From: Leptolyngbya iicbica LK | GTDB lineage: Bacteria > Cyanobacteriota > Cyanobacteriia > Phormidesmidales > Phormidesmidaceae | Assembly: GCF_004212215.1 (NCBI RefSeq) | Contig: NZ_QVFV01000002.1 | Coordinates: forward strand, 865,525 to 929,524 | Direction of reading: 5' to 3' | Length of the DNA stretch: 64,000 nt | In this document: positions 54,092 through 63,846 of the stretch, piece after piece | Position numbering within the stretch: the first letter of the stretch is position 1 | How the letters are laid out: each line of letters starts with the position of its first letter | Notes under the pieces: model-generated | What the model was told of the DNA's origin: nothing | The model's database searches: none | Seen by the model: only the letters and a program-made list of their open reading frames with translations | Position numbers and translations under genes: made by a program

Positions 54092-54492
54092 AGGCGCGGC
54101 ATGACAACGACAGGCCCATTCCGGCCAGTAGCGGGTAGATGAGTGTTGCCAGCGTCGCTGGTTCAGCGCTGGCACTGGGTTGATTCGGCCAGTGATCCAT
54201 TCAAGCGGCGTTGGGCAAAGTCTCAAAGAGCAAGATTACAGGCGATCGCTGACTCGTGCACAAAAAGCAGCATCGGGCCTGAGGCCCAGCTCGAATCACA
54301 GTAAACGCCGCCCTGGATTGACTTGAATCAATCCATCCGGGATTTCACATTTATAAAAACGCTAATAACCAGTAAAATTTGAGTAACTGATGTTCTTCCA
54401 CCGACAAACCGCCAATCGCGGGGCGCAATATCGGTAGGATGGATCTTGATTTCGAGCGCTGCTCTGTTGACGCACAACATAGGTATCTGGAC
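54092..54492. other. Intergenic region with three stem-loops
   Basis: 401 bp between the caspase-fold and transketolase-like genes. Inverted repeats: GCCAGCG/CGCTGGC (54148-54154, 54167-54173), GGGCC/GGCCC (54275-54279, 54283-54287) and GGATTGA/TCAATCC (54315-54321, 54328-54334). The first is a possible terminator of the upstream gene; the last lies in the probable promoter region of the next gene, upstream of an AT-rich segment with TATAAA (54352-54357). Roles are unproven. Confidence 0.5.
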
Positions 54493-56700
54493 ATGACCGC
54501 AGTCACTTCTAAGCCAACGGCCCCTGCATTTTGCGATGGCATTCAGCTTTTTGCTGATGCGCTCCCGGATTTTGACACCTACGGCAAAACGCCCGCCATT
54601 GGTGAGGGACAGGCTGCGATCGCTTCCCCTACGGACGCCGCGGCAGTGTATCAAACCATGTTGGCGGCGGATGCTTTGCGGTATCTCACGTTGCAGGTGA
54701 CGGCGAGCAAACAGTCAGGGCACCCCGGCGGCTTTGCCAGTATCGCTGACGGCATTGCGGCGCTGACCATGCTAGGCCATAAAAATATCGTGACGGAAGT
54801 CGGTCATCACGCTCCTGGCTTTTACAGCACCGTGTTTCTCGATCGCTCCCTGGAAGCGATGGGCATTGAGACCGTGCAGCAGATGTGCGATCGCTTCCGT
54901 GAGACCCACGGGTTGTTGGGCCACCTGTCCGGTCAGATTCCCGGCTTGCTGAGTCCCGCTGGTCCCTTAGGCCAAGGCCAGCACTTCGCGATGGCGGGGG
55001 CCAAGCTGCACCCTGGCGTCCTCTTTCCCGTCACCATTGGCGACGGCGGGCTGGGCGAACCCTACATCATGAGCAGCTTTGGCCACTTCCACACGGCCTA
55101 TCCCCAAGTCACCAACTTCTTGCCGGTGTTGGTGTGGAACGGCTATTCCCAAGAGCACCACAGCATGGTGTCCACCCAGTCCAACGAGACGATGATCGCT
55201 TATTGGCGAGCCAATGGGTTTAAAGAAGTCATCTTGGTGGATGCCAAAGATTTCGACGATGCCAATCAGCCGGGTGCTTACGTCGACAGCACCGCTTTTT
55301 CGCAACAGCAGCGCTTGGCCTTTACTCAAGCCGTGCTCGAAGCGACCGATAAAGCAGCCAAGTCGGCCCTAGGCGGCACGCTGACCGTCCTGATTATCAA
55401 GCAGCTTAAGGGCGCAGGCGTTCACAAGCGGGGGGCAAAATCCCACAACTTGTATCCGGGCGATAGCCTCGACAAAGACTACATTGTGGAGGCGCTCAAG
55501 GCACGGGCTTTGACGCCTGGTGCGTGGGATTTGGTGCGCACTAACTTGGTGCGATCGAATGGCGGGCCAAACTCCACTACAGCGGTGACGGAATCTGTCC
55601 TGGCCTTGCCCGATTTAGGGACTCTGCCACTACAAGAATTTGCCGTGGGCGGTGATAAGCAAGTCGCCACCACCGCCATGGGGGTACTGGTGGGCCACGT
55701 CGGTCAGCAAGATCCGCAATTCATCGTGACCAATGCTGACGGCAACGCCGCTTCGGGGATCAACAACATCAACCAGGCGCTCAAAATCATTCACCCGACG
55801 ACGGATGAAACCTATTTTCAGCAGCCTCAGGGCCAGGTATACGAGCCGCTGAGCGAAGATGCCTGTGCTGGATTAGCGGCGGCTCAGGCCCTATTTGGGG
55901 CGCGATCGCTCTGGTGCTCTTACGAATCGTTTGCCATCAATGGCCTGCCCATTTGGCAAACCGTCACCCAGGCCATGGCGGAACTGCGCCGTCCGACGCC
56001 CTCGACCATTACCCTCTTTACCGCAGGGGCGCTAGAGCAGGGTCGCAACGGCTGGACCCACCAACGCCCCGAGATCGAAAACTATTTCGCGGGCATGATG
56101 CGCAATGGCAACATCTTCCCGCTGTTCCCCATTGACGCCAACAGCATCCAGGCTTGCTACGAGTGGGCGCTAGGCACCTTTAACAAAGGCATCACGATCA
56201 CCGCCAGCAAATCACCGCTGCCGGTGCGGACGACTCTGGCCCAAACCCGCACCGCCTTGGAGAAAGGTGCCATTGAACTCAGCTCAACGAGCGGCAGCAA
56301 AACGGTGGTCTTTGCGGTGATTGGCGATATGACGCTGATTCCAGTCTTGGAAGCCGCCGAACAGCTCACCGCTGCGGGCATGGGCGTTCGCGTGGTCTCG
56401 GTCGTGAGTCCGCGACAGCTCTATCGACCCAATGACGTGGCTTGGGATAGCGTCTCTGAGCCCGATGGTAACTTCCTCAGCGATGCCGAATTCGCCGAGT
56501 TGTTTGACGGCGATGCCTTAATTGGCGTTACGGGCGGTTCTTCTGCCATGTTGGAGCCGATTATGTTGCGCAGCAATACGCCCCGCGACACCTTTGCCTG
56601 GAAGCGCGGTGAAACTGCTGCCAGCGCGGCCCAGGTCATGGCCATCAACGGCATTACGGCGGAAAACTTTGTTAGCCGCGCCAAGGAATTGCTGGGGTAA
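54493..56700 (+). CDS. Thiamine-diphosphate enzyme, transketolase/phosphoketolase-like
   Basis: A 735-residue enzyme of the transketolase superfamily. SGHPGGFASIADG near residue 70 and GDGGLGEP plus the Asn of VWNGYS (ThDP/Mg2+ site, about 180-220) form the N-terminal half. The C-terminal half has phosphoketolase-like features, such as EQGRNGWTHQRPEIENYF and PIDANSIQACYEW. It is shorter than canonical phosphoketolase (about 800) and longer than transketolase (about 660), with distinct motifs, and should not be equated with either. It may cleave a sugar phosphate or a related ketose. The ATG at 54493 was chosen; an in-frame ATG 18 codons upstream (54439) is an alternative. The gene stands alone. 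Confidence 0.78.
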   Translation: MTAVTSKPTAPAFCDGIQLFADALPDFDTYGKTPAIGEGQAAIASPTDAAAVYQTMLAADALRYLTLQVTASKQSGHPGGFASIADGIAALTMLGHKNIVTEVGHHAPGFYSTVFLDRSLEAMGIETVQQMCDRFRETHGLLGHLSGQIPGLLSPAGPLGQGQHFAMAGAKLHPGVLFPVTIGDGGLGEPYIMSSFGHFHTAYPQVTNFLPVLVWNGYSQEHHSMVSTQSNETMIAYWRANGFKEVILVDAKDFDDANQPGAYVDSTAFSQQQRLAFTQAVLEATDKAAKSALGGTLTVLIIKQLKGAGVHKRGAKSHNLYPGDSLDKDYIVEALKARALTPGAWDLVRTNLVRSNGGPNSTTAVTESVLALPDLGTLPLQEFAVGGDKQVATTAMGVLVGHVGQQDPQFIVTNADGNAASGINNINQALKIIHPTTDETYFQQPQGQVYEPLSEDACAGLAAAQALFGARSLWCSYESFAINGLPIWQTVTQAMAELRRPTPSTITLFTAGALEQGRNGWTHQRPEIENYFAGMMRNGNIFPLFPIDANSIQACYEWALGTFNKGITITASKSPLPVRTTLAQTRTALEKGAIELSSTSGSKTVVFAVIGDMTLIPVLEAAEQLTAAGMGVRVVSVVSPRQLYRPNDVAWDSVSEPDGNFLSDAEFAELFDGDALIGVTGGSSAMLEPIMLRSNTPRDTFAWKRGETAASAAQVMAINGITAENFVSRAKELLG

Positions 56701-56893
56701 GCGACGATTGGATCACTTGGTTTAGCCAGCGTTGCTGTCGGGGCGAATGACCACTCGTCCCGACTCTGCTGCGATCGCAGTCAGCCTCACCTAAGGACGC
56801 TGTTGCTTACCCAGAGCAGACAAAATCCTGATCGGTCGCCGAGAGCGATCGCCTGGGTGAGACAATGTATTCGTTGCAACCCAAAATTTCAGA

Positions 56894-57451
56894 ATGAAGC
56901 ATCCTCTAATTGCCCTCTGCCTGACCGTCTTGCTGTGGCTAGGGCTGGCTCAACCCAGTTGGGCAGCGCTCCAAGAAGACATTGATCTCCTGAAAGAGAC
57001 CAAAGACTGTCCTGTTTGCATTTTGGATGAAGCCGACTTAAGCGGTCTGGATTTGAGCGGCGCCAACCTCAAAATCGCCACCCTGACCGATGCCAACCTG
57101 AGTGGAGCAAATCTCTCGAAGGTCGATTTCATGCTGGCGTTTATGGATAACGCTAACCTCAGCGGGGCTAACCTCCAGGGAGCTCAGATGAATGGCACGC
57201 AGTTAGCCAACGCTAACTTCTCCGGGGCGGATTTACGCGGATCTGATTTGTCTCAGGCCAACATGTTAGATGCTGATCTGTCGGATGCCAATTTGGAAGG
57301 TGCGGTACTGTTGGCGGTCAAATTAGGGCAGGCCAATCTCAAGGGCGCAAATCTTAAAGACGCCAATCTGCGGGGGGTCAACCGTAGCATGGCGCTGTTT
57401 TGTAATACGGTGATGCCGGATGGTTCTCTGGCCAACCGCGACTGTGAATAA
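56894..57451 (+). CDS. Secreted pentapeptide-repeat protein
   Basis: A 185-residue protein with a signal peptide (about residues 1-24, ending SWAAL) and about 20 consecutive pentapeptide units of the A(D/N)LxG type, for example ANLSG, ADLRG and ANLKG, which fold into a right-handed quadrilateral beta helix. A CPVC pair at about 40-43 and a Cys near the C-terminus could form a disulfide. Cyanobacteria have many such proteins; function is rarely known. Its export suggests a periplasmic or thylakoid-lumen location. Confidence 0.85.
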   Translation: MKHPLIALCLTVLLWLGLAQPSWAALQEDIDLLKETKDCPVCILDEADLSGLDLSGANLKIATLTDANLSGANLSKVDFMLAFMDNANLSGANLQGAQMNGTQLANANFSGADLRGSDLSQANMLDADLSDANLEGAVLLAVKLGQANLKGANLKDANLRGVNRSMALFCNTVMPDGSLANRDCE

Positions 57452-57632
57452 TCGTCGCCCTTAACCATGGGCCACGTAATGGCAGTGCCGTTCCACTATC
57501 GCGCAGTGGAGATCGCTCAAGCGGCGGCTGAATCCTGATTGACGCTTGCTTGGCCCCAGCACCAGCGCACCAGTTCTAAGATGGATGAATCGAAGACGTT
57601 CCATACCCCCAGAGGCACGAGGGATTGCAGCC

Positions 57633-59348
57633 ATGACCACGACTCAACCGCGCGATGTGCAAACACTCACCATCGCCGCTGATACTGAAGTGATGCGATC
57701 GCGCAGTTGGCAGCGACTCCGCTTCGAAATCGAATATGCCTTGGAACGGGGCACCACCTCGAATAGCTATCTAATTCGGGGCAATCGCCTGGCGCTCATC
57801 GACTTTCCCGGCGAGTCCTTTACCGAAAGCTTTGTGGCGACGCTCGAACAGCAGATCGATCCCGCCCAGTTGGACTACATTATCCTGGGGCACATCAATC
57901 CCAACCGTGCCAAAACCCTACAAGTCCTGTTGGAAAAGGCACCCAACGCCACCATCGTCTGTTCCAATCCTGCCGCCAAAGCGTTAGAAGATTTACTGGA
58001 AAGTCAGACCTCCAACATTCAGGTCGTGAAAGGGGGCGAAGCCGAAATTGACCTGGGAAAAGGTCATCAACTCCGGTTTTTGCCCGTGCCGACCCCCCGC
58101 TGGCCCGAAGGGTTGTGGGTTTATGACGAATACACGCAGGTGCTTTTTAGCAATAAGTTTTTTGGCATGCATCTCTGTGACGATGCTGTCTATGACTTGA
58201 GCTGGCAAGACTTGCTGAGCGATCGCCGCCACTACTACGACTGCCTCATGGCCCCCAATGCCCGCCAAGTCAGTGTCGCCCTCGAAAAGCTGGAATCGCT
58301 GACGGTGCGGATGTTTGCACCGGTGCATGGTCCCGCTGTTCGCTACCACACTCGCGACTTACTCCAGGCCTATCAAACCTGGAGTCAGCAGCAAAAAGGA
58401 AAAGAGCTTTCCGTCGCGTTGATTTACGCCTCGGCTTACGGCAATACCGCCACCATTGCCCAAACGCTGGCCCACGGCATCACCAAAGCGGGTGTCGCAG
58501 TGGAGTCCATCAACGCGGAACAGACCGCTCCTGAAGAAATCAAGGCAGCACTCGAAAAATCTGCCGGGTTCCTCATCGGTTCACCCACCCTCGGGGGACA
58601 CGCCCCCACCCAGATTCAAACAGCCTTGGGGATCATTCTTTCCACGGCTTCGAAGACCCAGTTAGCCGGCGTATTTGGCTCATTTGGCTGGAGTGGGGAA
58701 GCGATCGACCTACTGGAGAACAAGCTCAAAGACGGCGGCTACAGCCTGGCCTTTGATCCGATTCGCGTTAAGTTCAAGCCCACCGAATCGACCCTGCAAT
58801 ATTGCGAAGAAGTGGGTACGGACTTCGCTCAAGCGCTCAAAAAAGTGAAGCGTGCCAAGGCCCCCCGCACCCCCGCCACCTCAGTCGAACAAGCCGTGGG
58901 TCGCCTGGTGGGTTCCCTCTGCGTCGTCACCACCCGCAAAGGTGACGCTAGCAGCGCGATGTTGGCATCTTGGGTGTCACAAGCGACCTTCACCCCTCCC
59001 GGCTTCACCGTCGCCGTGGCCAAAGACCGGGCCATTGAGTCCCTGCTATATCCAGGCAATCCCTTTGTGCTCAACATTTTGGCAGAGGGCAGCCACCTTG
59101 GCCCGATGAAGCATTTTTTGAAACCCTTTGGCCCCGGAGAAGACCGCTTTGCAGGCATTGAAATTCAGGATGCCGAGAATGGCTGTCCCGTCATACAGGA
59201 TGCGATCGCCTTCCTGGAATGCGAAGTTGCTAATCGAATGGAGTGCGGGGATCACTGGGTCGTCTATGCCACCATTCAAAATGGCGAGGTGCTCAAGCCT
59301 GACGCGAAAACCGCCGTCCACTTCCGCAAAACCGGGACGCACTACTAA
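57633..59348 (+). CDS. flv1: Flavodiiron protein, Flv1 type
   Basis: A 571-residue C-terminally extended flavodiiron protein. Order: metallo-beta-lactamase-like diiron domain, flavodoxin domain with IYASAYGNTATIAQ (about 275), and a flavin reductase domain (about 420-571). In canonical members (Flv3, Flv4) the diiron motif is HxExDH; here it is His87-x-Asn89-x-Asn91-Arg92, a substitution pattern typical of Flv1. Flv1 works with Flv3 in light-dependent reduction of O2 to water, protecting photosystem I; no flv3 is in this window. The ATG at 57633 fits the family length. Confidence 0.85.
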   Translation: MTTTQPRDVQTLTIAADTEVMRSRSWQRLRFEIEYALERGTTSNSYLIRGNRLALIDFPGESFTESFVATLEQQIDPAQLDYIILGHINPNRAKTLQVLLEKAPNATIVCSNPAAKALEDLLESQTSNIQVVKGGEAEIDLGKGHQLRFLPVPTPRWPEGLWVYDEYTQVLFSNKFFGMHLCDDAVYDLSWQDLLSDRRHYYDCLMAPNARQVSVALEKLESLTVRMFAPVHGPAVRYHTRDLLQAYQTWSQQQKGKELSVALIYASAYGNTATIAQTLAHGITKAGVAVESINAEQTAPEEIKAALEKSAGFLIGSPTLGGHAPTQIQTALGIILSTASKTQLAGVFGSFGWSGEAIDLLENKLKDGGYSLAFDPIRVKFKPTESTLQYCEEVGTDFAQALKKVKRAKAPRTPATSVEQAVGRLVGSLCVVTTRKGDASSAMLASWVSQATFTPPGFTVAVAKDRAIESLLYPGNPFVLNILAEGSHLGPMKHFLKPFGPGEDRFAGIEIQDAENGCPVIQDAIAFLECEVANRMECGDHWVVYATIQNGEVLKPDAKTAVHFRKTGTHY

Positions 59349-59431
59349 TGGTCTGACCACTGACCAGTACAATATCTCCAAGATCGCAACTCAGCGCGAT
59401 TTCAATTTTGTAAGGGTGATGATCAGCAGTC

Positions 59432-60460
59432 ATGGAGCGAGCGAAATCTGAGCAGCCATCGTTTCAAGTAGGGATTGTGTTAGCTGCCTACAATTGCGAT
59501 CGCACCTACTTTAAACAGCAGCTTGAATCTATCAAGCTCCAAACCTTTTCAAATTGGATTTGCCTCATCACCGATGATGGTTCTGCGCCTGACATTCAAG
59601 ACTTTATTCGCACCGAAATTGCTGACGATGCGCGGTTTATTTACTACGTTCAACCGCAAAATTTAGGCGCTTATCATAACTTTGAATCTGGCATTGAATA
59701 TTTTAGCGATCGCCCGGAGATCACCCATCTGGCATTTTCCGATCAGGACGATATTTGGCATCCTGAAAAGCTCGAAACTCTACTCCGTGAAATTGAATCC
59801 CAAGATGCCCTACTGGCACACTCTGATTTAGAGCTCATTGATAGTCAGGGGCAGCTGCTCCATTCGTCCGTTTGGGACTACGAAAAACGCTGTCCTGAAA
59901 ACCTGAACTCGAAATTGCTGTTGCTGCGCAACTCTGTCACCGGATGCACTGTCATGATTCGGCGAATCTTAATTCCCGATCTGTTGCCATTCCCTAAGCA
60001 ACATAGTTCAACCGCCTGGTATCACGACCACTGGATGGCTCTTGTAGCCTCCCATCGAGGTAACATTGCCCATCTCCGGCAGCCTTTAGTTCAGTATCGG
60101 CAACATGGCGATAACGTTGTCGGAGCCCGAGAATTTGCAGGAACCATTCGCGTTGAACTCGAAGAATGGTTAGCTAAAAGAGGGCGTCTCACCCTCAAAA
60201 GCTACTCCATTCATGAGGCCCTGAGCCGAGCATTCTATCAGCGCTTTTATCCACCCCAAATTGCCAGTAAACTCAATCCGATTCCGGAGAACAGAATCGA
60301 TTTCGGTTGGCCAATTTTACAGCTAGGTGTTTATAGTGTTTTTAAAGGATACGGAGCCCGAGGATGTGCGCTGCGTTTATGGGTCAATAAATTTGTGCTT
60401 GACTGGTTAAAAGTCAAAGACTGGTTCTTTGAGCGAGTATTGATATTTAGCTCGAAGTGA
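59432..60460 (+). CDS. Glycosyltransferase family 2
   Basis: A 342-residue GT-A fold glycosyltransferase: VGIVLAAYN, ITDDGSAPD (nucleotide-sugar Asp) and FSDQDDIW (the DxD-like metal motif at about residues 106-108) are in order. It resembles rhamnosyltransferases of polysaccharide loci, but donor and acceptor are not determined. The downstream GT2 gene overlaps its stop codon by four bases, so the two are translationally coupled and probably act in the same glycan pathway. Confidence 0.82.
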   Translation: MERAKSEQPSFQVGIVLAAYNCDRTYFKQQLESIKLQTFSNWICLITDDGSAPDIQDFIRTEIADDARFIYYVQPQNLGAYHNFESGIEYFSDRPEITHLAFSDQDDIWHPEKLETLLREIESQDALLAHSDLELIDSQGQLLHSSVWDYEKRCPENLNSKLLLLRNSVTGCTVMIRRILIPDLLPFPKQHSSTAWYHDHWMALVASHRGNIAHLRQPLVQYRQHGDNVVGAREFAGTIRVELEEWLAKRGRLTLKSYSIHEALSRAFYQRFYPPQIASKLNPIPENRIDFGWPILQLGVYSVFKGYGARGCALRLWVNKFVLDWLKVKDWFFERVLIFSSK

Positions 60461-61287
60461 GTAATCCAAACGTTTCGATTATTATTGTCAACTACAACGG
60501 CGGCGATGTGGTCATCGATTGCCTGACGTCCATTTTTCAAAATTTGGACACTGCAAGCATTGAAGTCATCGTGGTCGATAATGATTCCCGCGATCGCAGT
60601 CCTGATTTCATTGAGCAGCAATTTCCCACAGTTAAACTATTGCGCCAGGCTAAGAATTTAGGCTTTGGTGCAGCGAATAATATTGGCGCACATCACGCTC
60701 AAGGCACGCATCTATTCCTACTCAATTCTGACACCCTCATTCAGCAAAATATTCTGCCCACTTTGGTGAATAAGCTAGAGTCTTCTCCCCGGCTGGGCAT
60801 CGTCGGGCCGCGTTTGCTGAATCCTGACGGTAGCTTCCAACTTTCAACCGCTTATGCAATCGGCTTATGGGGAGAGTGGCGCACACTGCAAGCGGTGCGA
60901 AAGTATCGTCAACCCGCCCTTCGAGCAGCTCTGGCACAGCAGTATCAGGCTGATCGGGATGTCGATATTCTGGTCGGGGCGGCGATGTTGATGCGGCGAT
61001 CGCACTTCTTCGAGATTGGCGGCTTTGACGAAAACTTTTTTATGTATTTCGAAGAGTCCGATTTGTGCCAGCGTTTTCGCAATGCTGGATATCATTTACT
61101 CTACACGCCAGACGTTGCTCTGATTCATATCGGAGGCTTTTCCGTTGCCCAAGTCGCAGGCAAAATGGCCGCCGAATATCGCCGCAGTCAGCGCTACTAC
61201 TACAAAAAGCATCGTCCCCAGTGGGAACAGTGGGTGCTGCACTGTTATCTTGCCTTCAAGCAGTGGCAACAGCGACAGCGCACCTAG
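60457..61287 (+). CDS. Glycosyltransferase family 2, WbbL-like
   Basis: A 276-residue GT2 enzyme with a GTG start inside the stop region of the preceding gene. Motifs: VSIIIVNYNGGDVV, VVDNDSRDRS, the NLGFGAANN block, LLNSDTLI and the GGFDENFFMYFEESDLCQRFRNAGY segment, characteristic of WbbL-type (dTDP-)rhamnosyltransferases. The protein is probably peripheral on the cytosolic side. The assigned donor is inference. Confidence 0.82.
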   Translation: MSNPNVSIIIVNYNGGDVVIDCLTSIFQNLDTASIEVIVVDNDSRDRSPDFIEQQFPTVKLLRQAKNLGFGAANNIGAHHAQGTHLFLLNSDTLIQQNILPTLVNKLESSPRLGIVGPRLLNPDGSFQLSTAYAIGLWGEWRTLQAVRKYRQPALRAALAQQYQADRDVDILVGAAMLMRRSHFFEIGGFDENFFMYFEESDLCQRFRNAGYHLLYTPDVALIHIGGFSVAQVAGKMAAEYRRSQRYYYKKHRPQWEQWVLHCYLAFKQWQQRQRT

Positions 61288-61412
61288 CAAGAGTCGATGA
61301 CTTTCCCCATCAAGACTCCTCAGACTGTACTAGGATGAGAGTCTAGAAGTGAACCTTAAACAGCATTTCCGTTCAGTTCTACAAACCTTTTCGGCTGGGC
61401 AATTTAGGCTTT

Positions 61413-62504
61413 ATGGGCAACACATTTGGACATCTTTTTCGCATCACCACCTTTGGCGAGTCCCATGGAGGTGCCGTAGGCGTCGTTATTGATGGATGTC
61501 CACCCCAAATTGAAATTACCCCCGAAGAGATTCAAGTAGAACTTGATCGCCGCCGTCCGGGCCAGAGTAAAATCACCACTCCTCGCAAAGAAGCCGATCG
61601 CTGCGAGATTCTGTCTGGCGTCTTTCAGGGCAAAACGTTAGGCACCCCCATCTCCATCATGGTGCGCAATAAAGACACGCGCCCCCAAGACTACAGCGAG
61701 ATGGCGACGACCTATCGCCCCTCCCACGCCGACGCGACCTATGACAGCAAATATGGCTTTCGCAACTATCAAGGGGGCGGGCGTTCATCCGCGCGGGAAA
61801 CCATTGGCCGGGTCGCCGCTGGTGCGATCGCCAAAAAAATTCTCCAGCAATACGCTGGGGTCGAAATCATTGGTTACGTCAAGCGCATCCAAGACATCGA
61901 AAGCGTCATTGACCCTGACACCGTCACCCTAGAACAGGTAGAAAGCAACATTGTCCGCTGCCCCGATGCCGAAGCGGCTCAACATATGATCGACCGCATT
62001 GAGCAGATCCGCGATCAAGGCGATTCCATCGGTGGCGTCGTCGAGTGTGTGGCTCGCCGCGTCCCTAAAGGACTCGGTTCTCCCGTGTTTGACAAGCTTG
62101 AAGCCGACCTCGCCAAAGGCGTGATGTCATTACCTGCCAGCAAGGGATTTGAACTCGGCTCTGGCTTTGCCGGCACATTGCTAACCGGCAGCCAACATAA
62201 CGACGAGTACTACACCGACGAAACAGGCAACTGGCGTACCCGCACGAACCGTTCTGGCGGCACCCAAGGCGGCATTACCAATGGTGAAAACATCATCATT
62301 CGCGCCGCATTTAAACCGACTGCGACAATTCGCAAAGCGCAAAACACCGTGACTAACGACGGCACTGCCACCGTTCTGGCAGCTCGGGGGCGGCATGATC
62401 CCTGCGTTTTGCCCCGTGCCGTACCAATGGTAGAAGCCATGATGGCTCTAGTACTTTGCGATCACCTGCTGCGGCACCATGGTCAATGTCGACTATTCAG
62501 CTAA
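61413..62504 (+). CDS. aroC: Chorismate synthase
   Basis: Converts 5-enolpyruvylshikimate 3-phosphate to chorismate using reduced FMN, the last step of the shikimate pathway to aromatic amino acids. 363 residues, the usual length. Conserved blocks: [17 protein letters not shown] (about residues 11-27), [12 protein letters not shown], the [14 protein letters not shown] motif, and [11 protein letters not shown] near 290. Likely active. It sits between glycosyltransferase and epimerase genes, but is a housekeeping gene. Confidence 0.96.
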   Translation: MGNTFGHLFRITTFGESHGGAVGVVIDGCPPQIEITPEEIQVELDRRRPGQSKITTPRKEADRCEILSGVFQGKTLGTPISIMVRNKDTRPQDYSEMATTYRPSHADATYDSKYGFRNYQGGGRSSARETIGRVAAGAIAKKILQQYAGVEIIGYVKRIQDIESVIDPDTVTLEQVESNIVRCPDAEAAQHMIDRIEQIRDQGDSIGGVVECVARRVPKGLGSPVFDKLEADLAKGVMSLPASKGFELGSGFAGTLLTGSQHNDEYYTDETGNWRTRTNRSGGTQGGITNGENIIIRAAFKPTATIRKAQNTVTNDGTATVLAARGRHDPCVLPRAVPMVEAMMALVLCDHLLRHHGQCRLFS

Positions 62505-62850
62505 AGCGAGACATAGTAGTGAAAGGCATTTGGACGATCTGCGTTCCCGCGCGCGACTGTCAACGCGGTCAGGATGGAAACAATCGGTGTAGTTTATTTT
62601 CAGGTGTCAGCTTAGTATCCAAGCCGCCCAGTATGCTCTCCACAGAGGACCCGTCGAGCAGTTCCGTGCCTGCCTACATTCCTTTTCTGGAAGGTATTTC
62701 ACCAGTAGGGAGCATCTATTTGTACACTTATCATCATGATGGCATTTTAAGTTATTCGGTCACCTTTGTGAGTGCGCACATTAGCGGCGCGATGATACCA
62801 TCCTTGGAGCAAGACCGCTTTATATACACCCGCTTTATATACAAAAGATT
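62505..62850. other. Intergenic region with a short tandem duplication
   Basis: 346 bp between aroC and the epimerase gene, becoming AT-rich to the right. A frame runs through it but shows no family resemblance and is treated as spurious. A 14-bp duplication lies immediately upstream of the next start codon (listed separately). Confidence 0.45.
62815..62843. repeat. Two 14-bp direct repeats just upstream of the epimerase start
   Basis: CCGCTTTATATACA occurs at 62815-62828 and 62830-62843, period 15 bp, ending 7 bp before the ATG at 62851. It occupies the place of a Shine-Dalgarno sequence; none is visible. TATATA in each copy could also serve as a -10-like element. Confidence 0.8.
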
Positions 62851-63846
62851 ATGACAATTCTAATTACTGGTGCAGCTGGTTTTATAGGCTTTCATGTTTC
62901 TCGAAAGCTATTAGACGCTGGACAAGAAGTTTATGGTATTGACAACCTTAATGATTACTACTCTGTACAGTTGAAGCGCGATCGCTTGGCCCAAATCACA
63001 GCCGATCCTAAGTTCACGTTCCAGAAAATAGATTTAAATGATCGTTCTGGCGTTGAAAAATTATTTAGTCAAAATTCTTTTACTCATGTCATTCATTTAG
63101 CTGCTCAAGCCGGTGTTCGCTATTCATTACAAAATCCGTATGCCTATGCAGATAGCAATCTTTCTGGCTTTCTCAATATTCTTGAAGGATGTCGTCACAG
63201 TGCTGATTTACAGCATTTGATTTTTGCGTCTTCCAGCTCAGTATATGGAGCCAATACCAAGGTACCGTTTTCAACCCAAGATGCGGTTGACCATCCAGTA
63301 TCTTTGTATGCAGCAACCAAAAAAGCAAACGAACTGATGGCCCACGCCTACAGTCATCTATACAACTTTCCAGTAACTGGATTGCGCTTCTTTACTGTCT
63401 ATGGACCATGGGGGCGTCCTGACATGGCGTACTTCAAATTCGTCGATGCGATCGCTCATGGACGCCCCATTGAGGTCTACAATCAAGGACAAATGAAGCG
63501 TGACTTTACCTACATAGACGACGTTGTTGAAGGCATAATTCGCTTGTTAGATCACTTACCCAATCAAGTTGCCACCAATAACGAGATTAATTCCAAAGCT
63601 CAGTACAAAATTTATAACATTGGCAATCATCAGCCTGTAGAGCTAATAGCTTTCATCGAAGTCATCGAAAAGGCGATGGGCAAATCAGCCAAGAAAATCA
63701 TGAAGCCTATGCAGCCAGGAGATGTCGTTGCGACTCATGCAGATATCAACGACTTAATGATAGACATTGATTTCAAGCCAGCCACCTCAGTCGAAAATGG
63801 CATTCAAAAATTCATCGAATGGTACCTCTGCTATTATAAAGAATAG
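62851..63846 (+). CDS. UDP-glucuronate 4-epimerase-like protein
   Basis: A 331-residue short-chain dehydrogenase/reductase-type epimerase. NAD-binding GAAGFIG is at residues 7-13, the Ser run in FASSSSVYG at about 126-133, and the YxxxK catalytic pair Tyr153/Lys157 in LYAATKKANE. FTVYGPWGRPDMA and DFTYIDDVVEG are typical of the CapI/LspL-type UDP-glucuronate 4-epimerases, which make UDP-galacturonate for capsule or exopolysaccharide. The gene is AT-rich relative to aroC, hinting at a transferred glycan locus. About 150 bp to the window end follow with no clear gene. Confidence 0.85.
   Translation: MTILITGAAGFIGFHVSRKLLDAGQEVYGIDNLNDYYSVQLKRDRLAQITADPKFTFQKIDLNDRSGVEKLFSQNSFTHVIHLAAQAGVRYSLQNPYAYADSNLSGFLNILEGCRHSADLQHLIFASSSSVYGANTKVPFSTQDAVDHPVSLYAATKKANELMAHAYSHLYNFPVTGLRFFTVYGPWGRPDMAYFKFVDAIAHGRPIEVYNQGQMKRDFTYIDDVVEGIIRLLDHLPNQVATNNEINSKAQYKIYNIGNHQPVELIAFIEVIEKAMGKSAKKIMKPMQPGDVVATHADINDLMIDIDFKPATSVENGIQKFIEWYLCYYKE

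Noticed and set aside
53082..54104. 340-codon frame in the +1 frame inside the caspase-fold gene
   Set aside because: Arg/Pro-rich translation typical of an out-of-frame reading of GC-rich DNA; the real gene's repeats lie in the other frame.
62456..62854. 132-codon frame between aroC and the epimerase gene
   Set aside because: Begins inside aroC, has no family resemblance, and the short tandem repeats account for its end.
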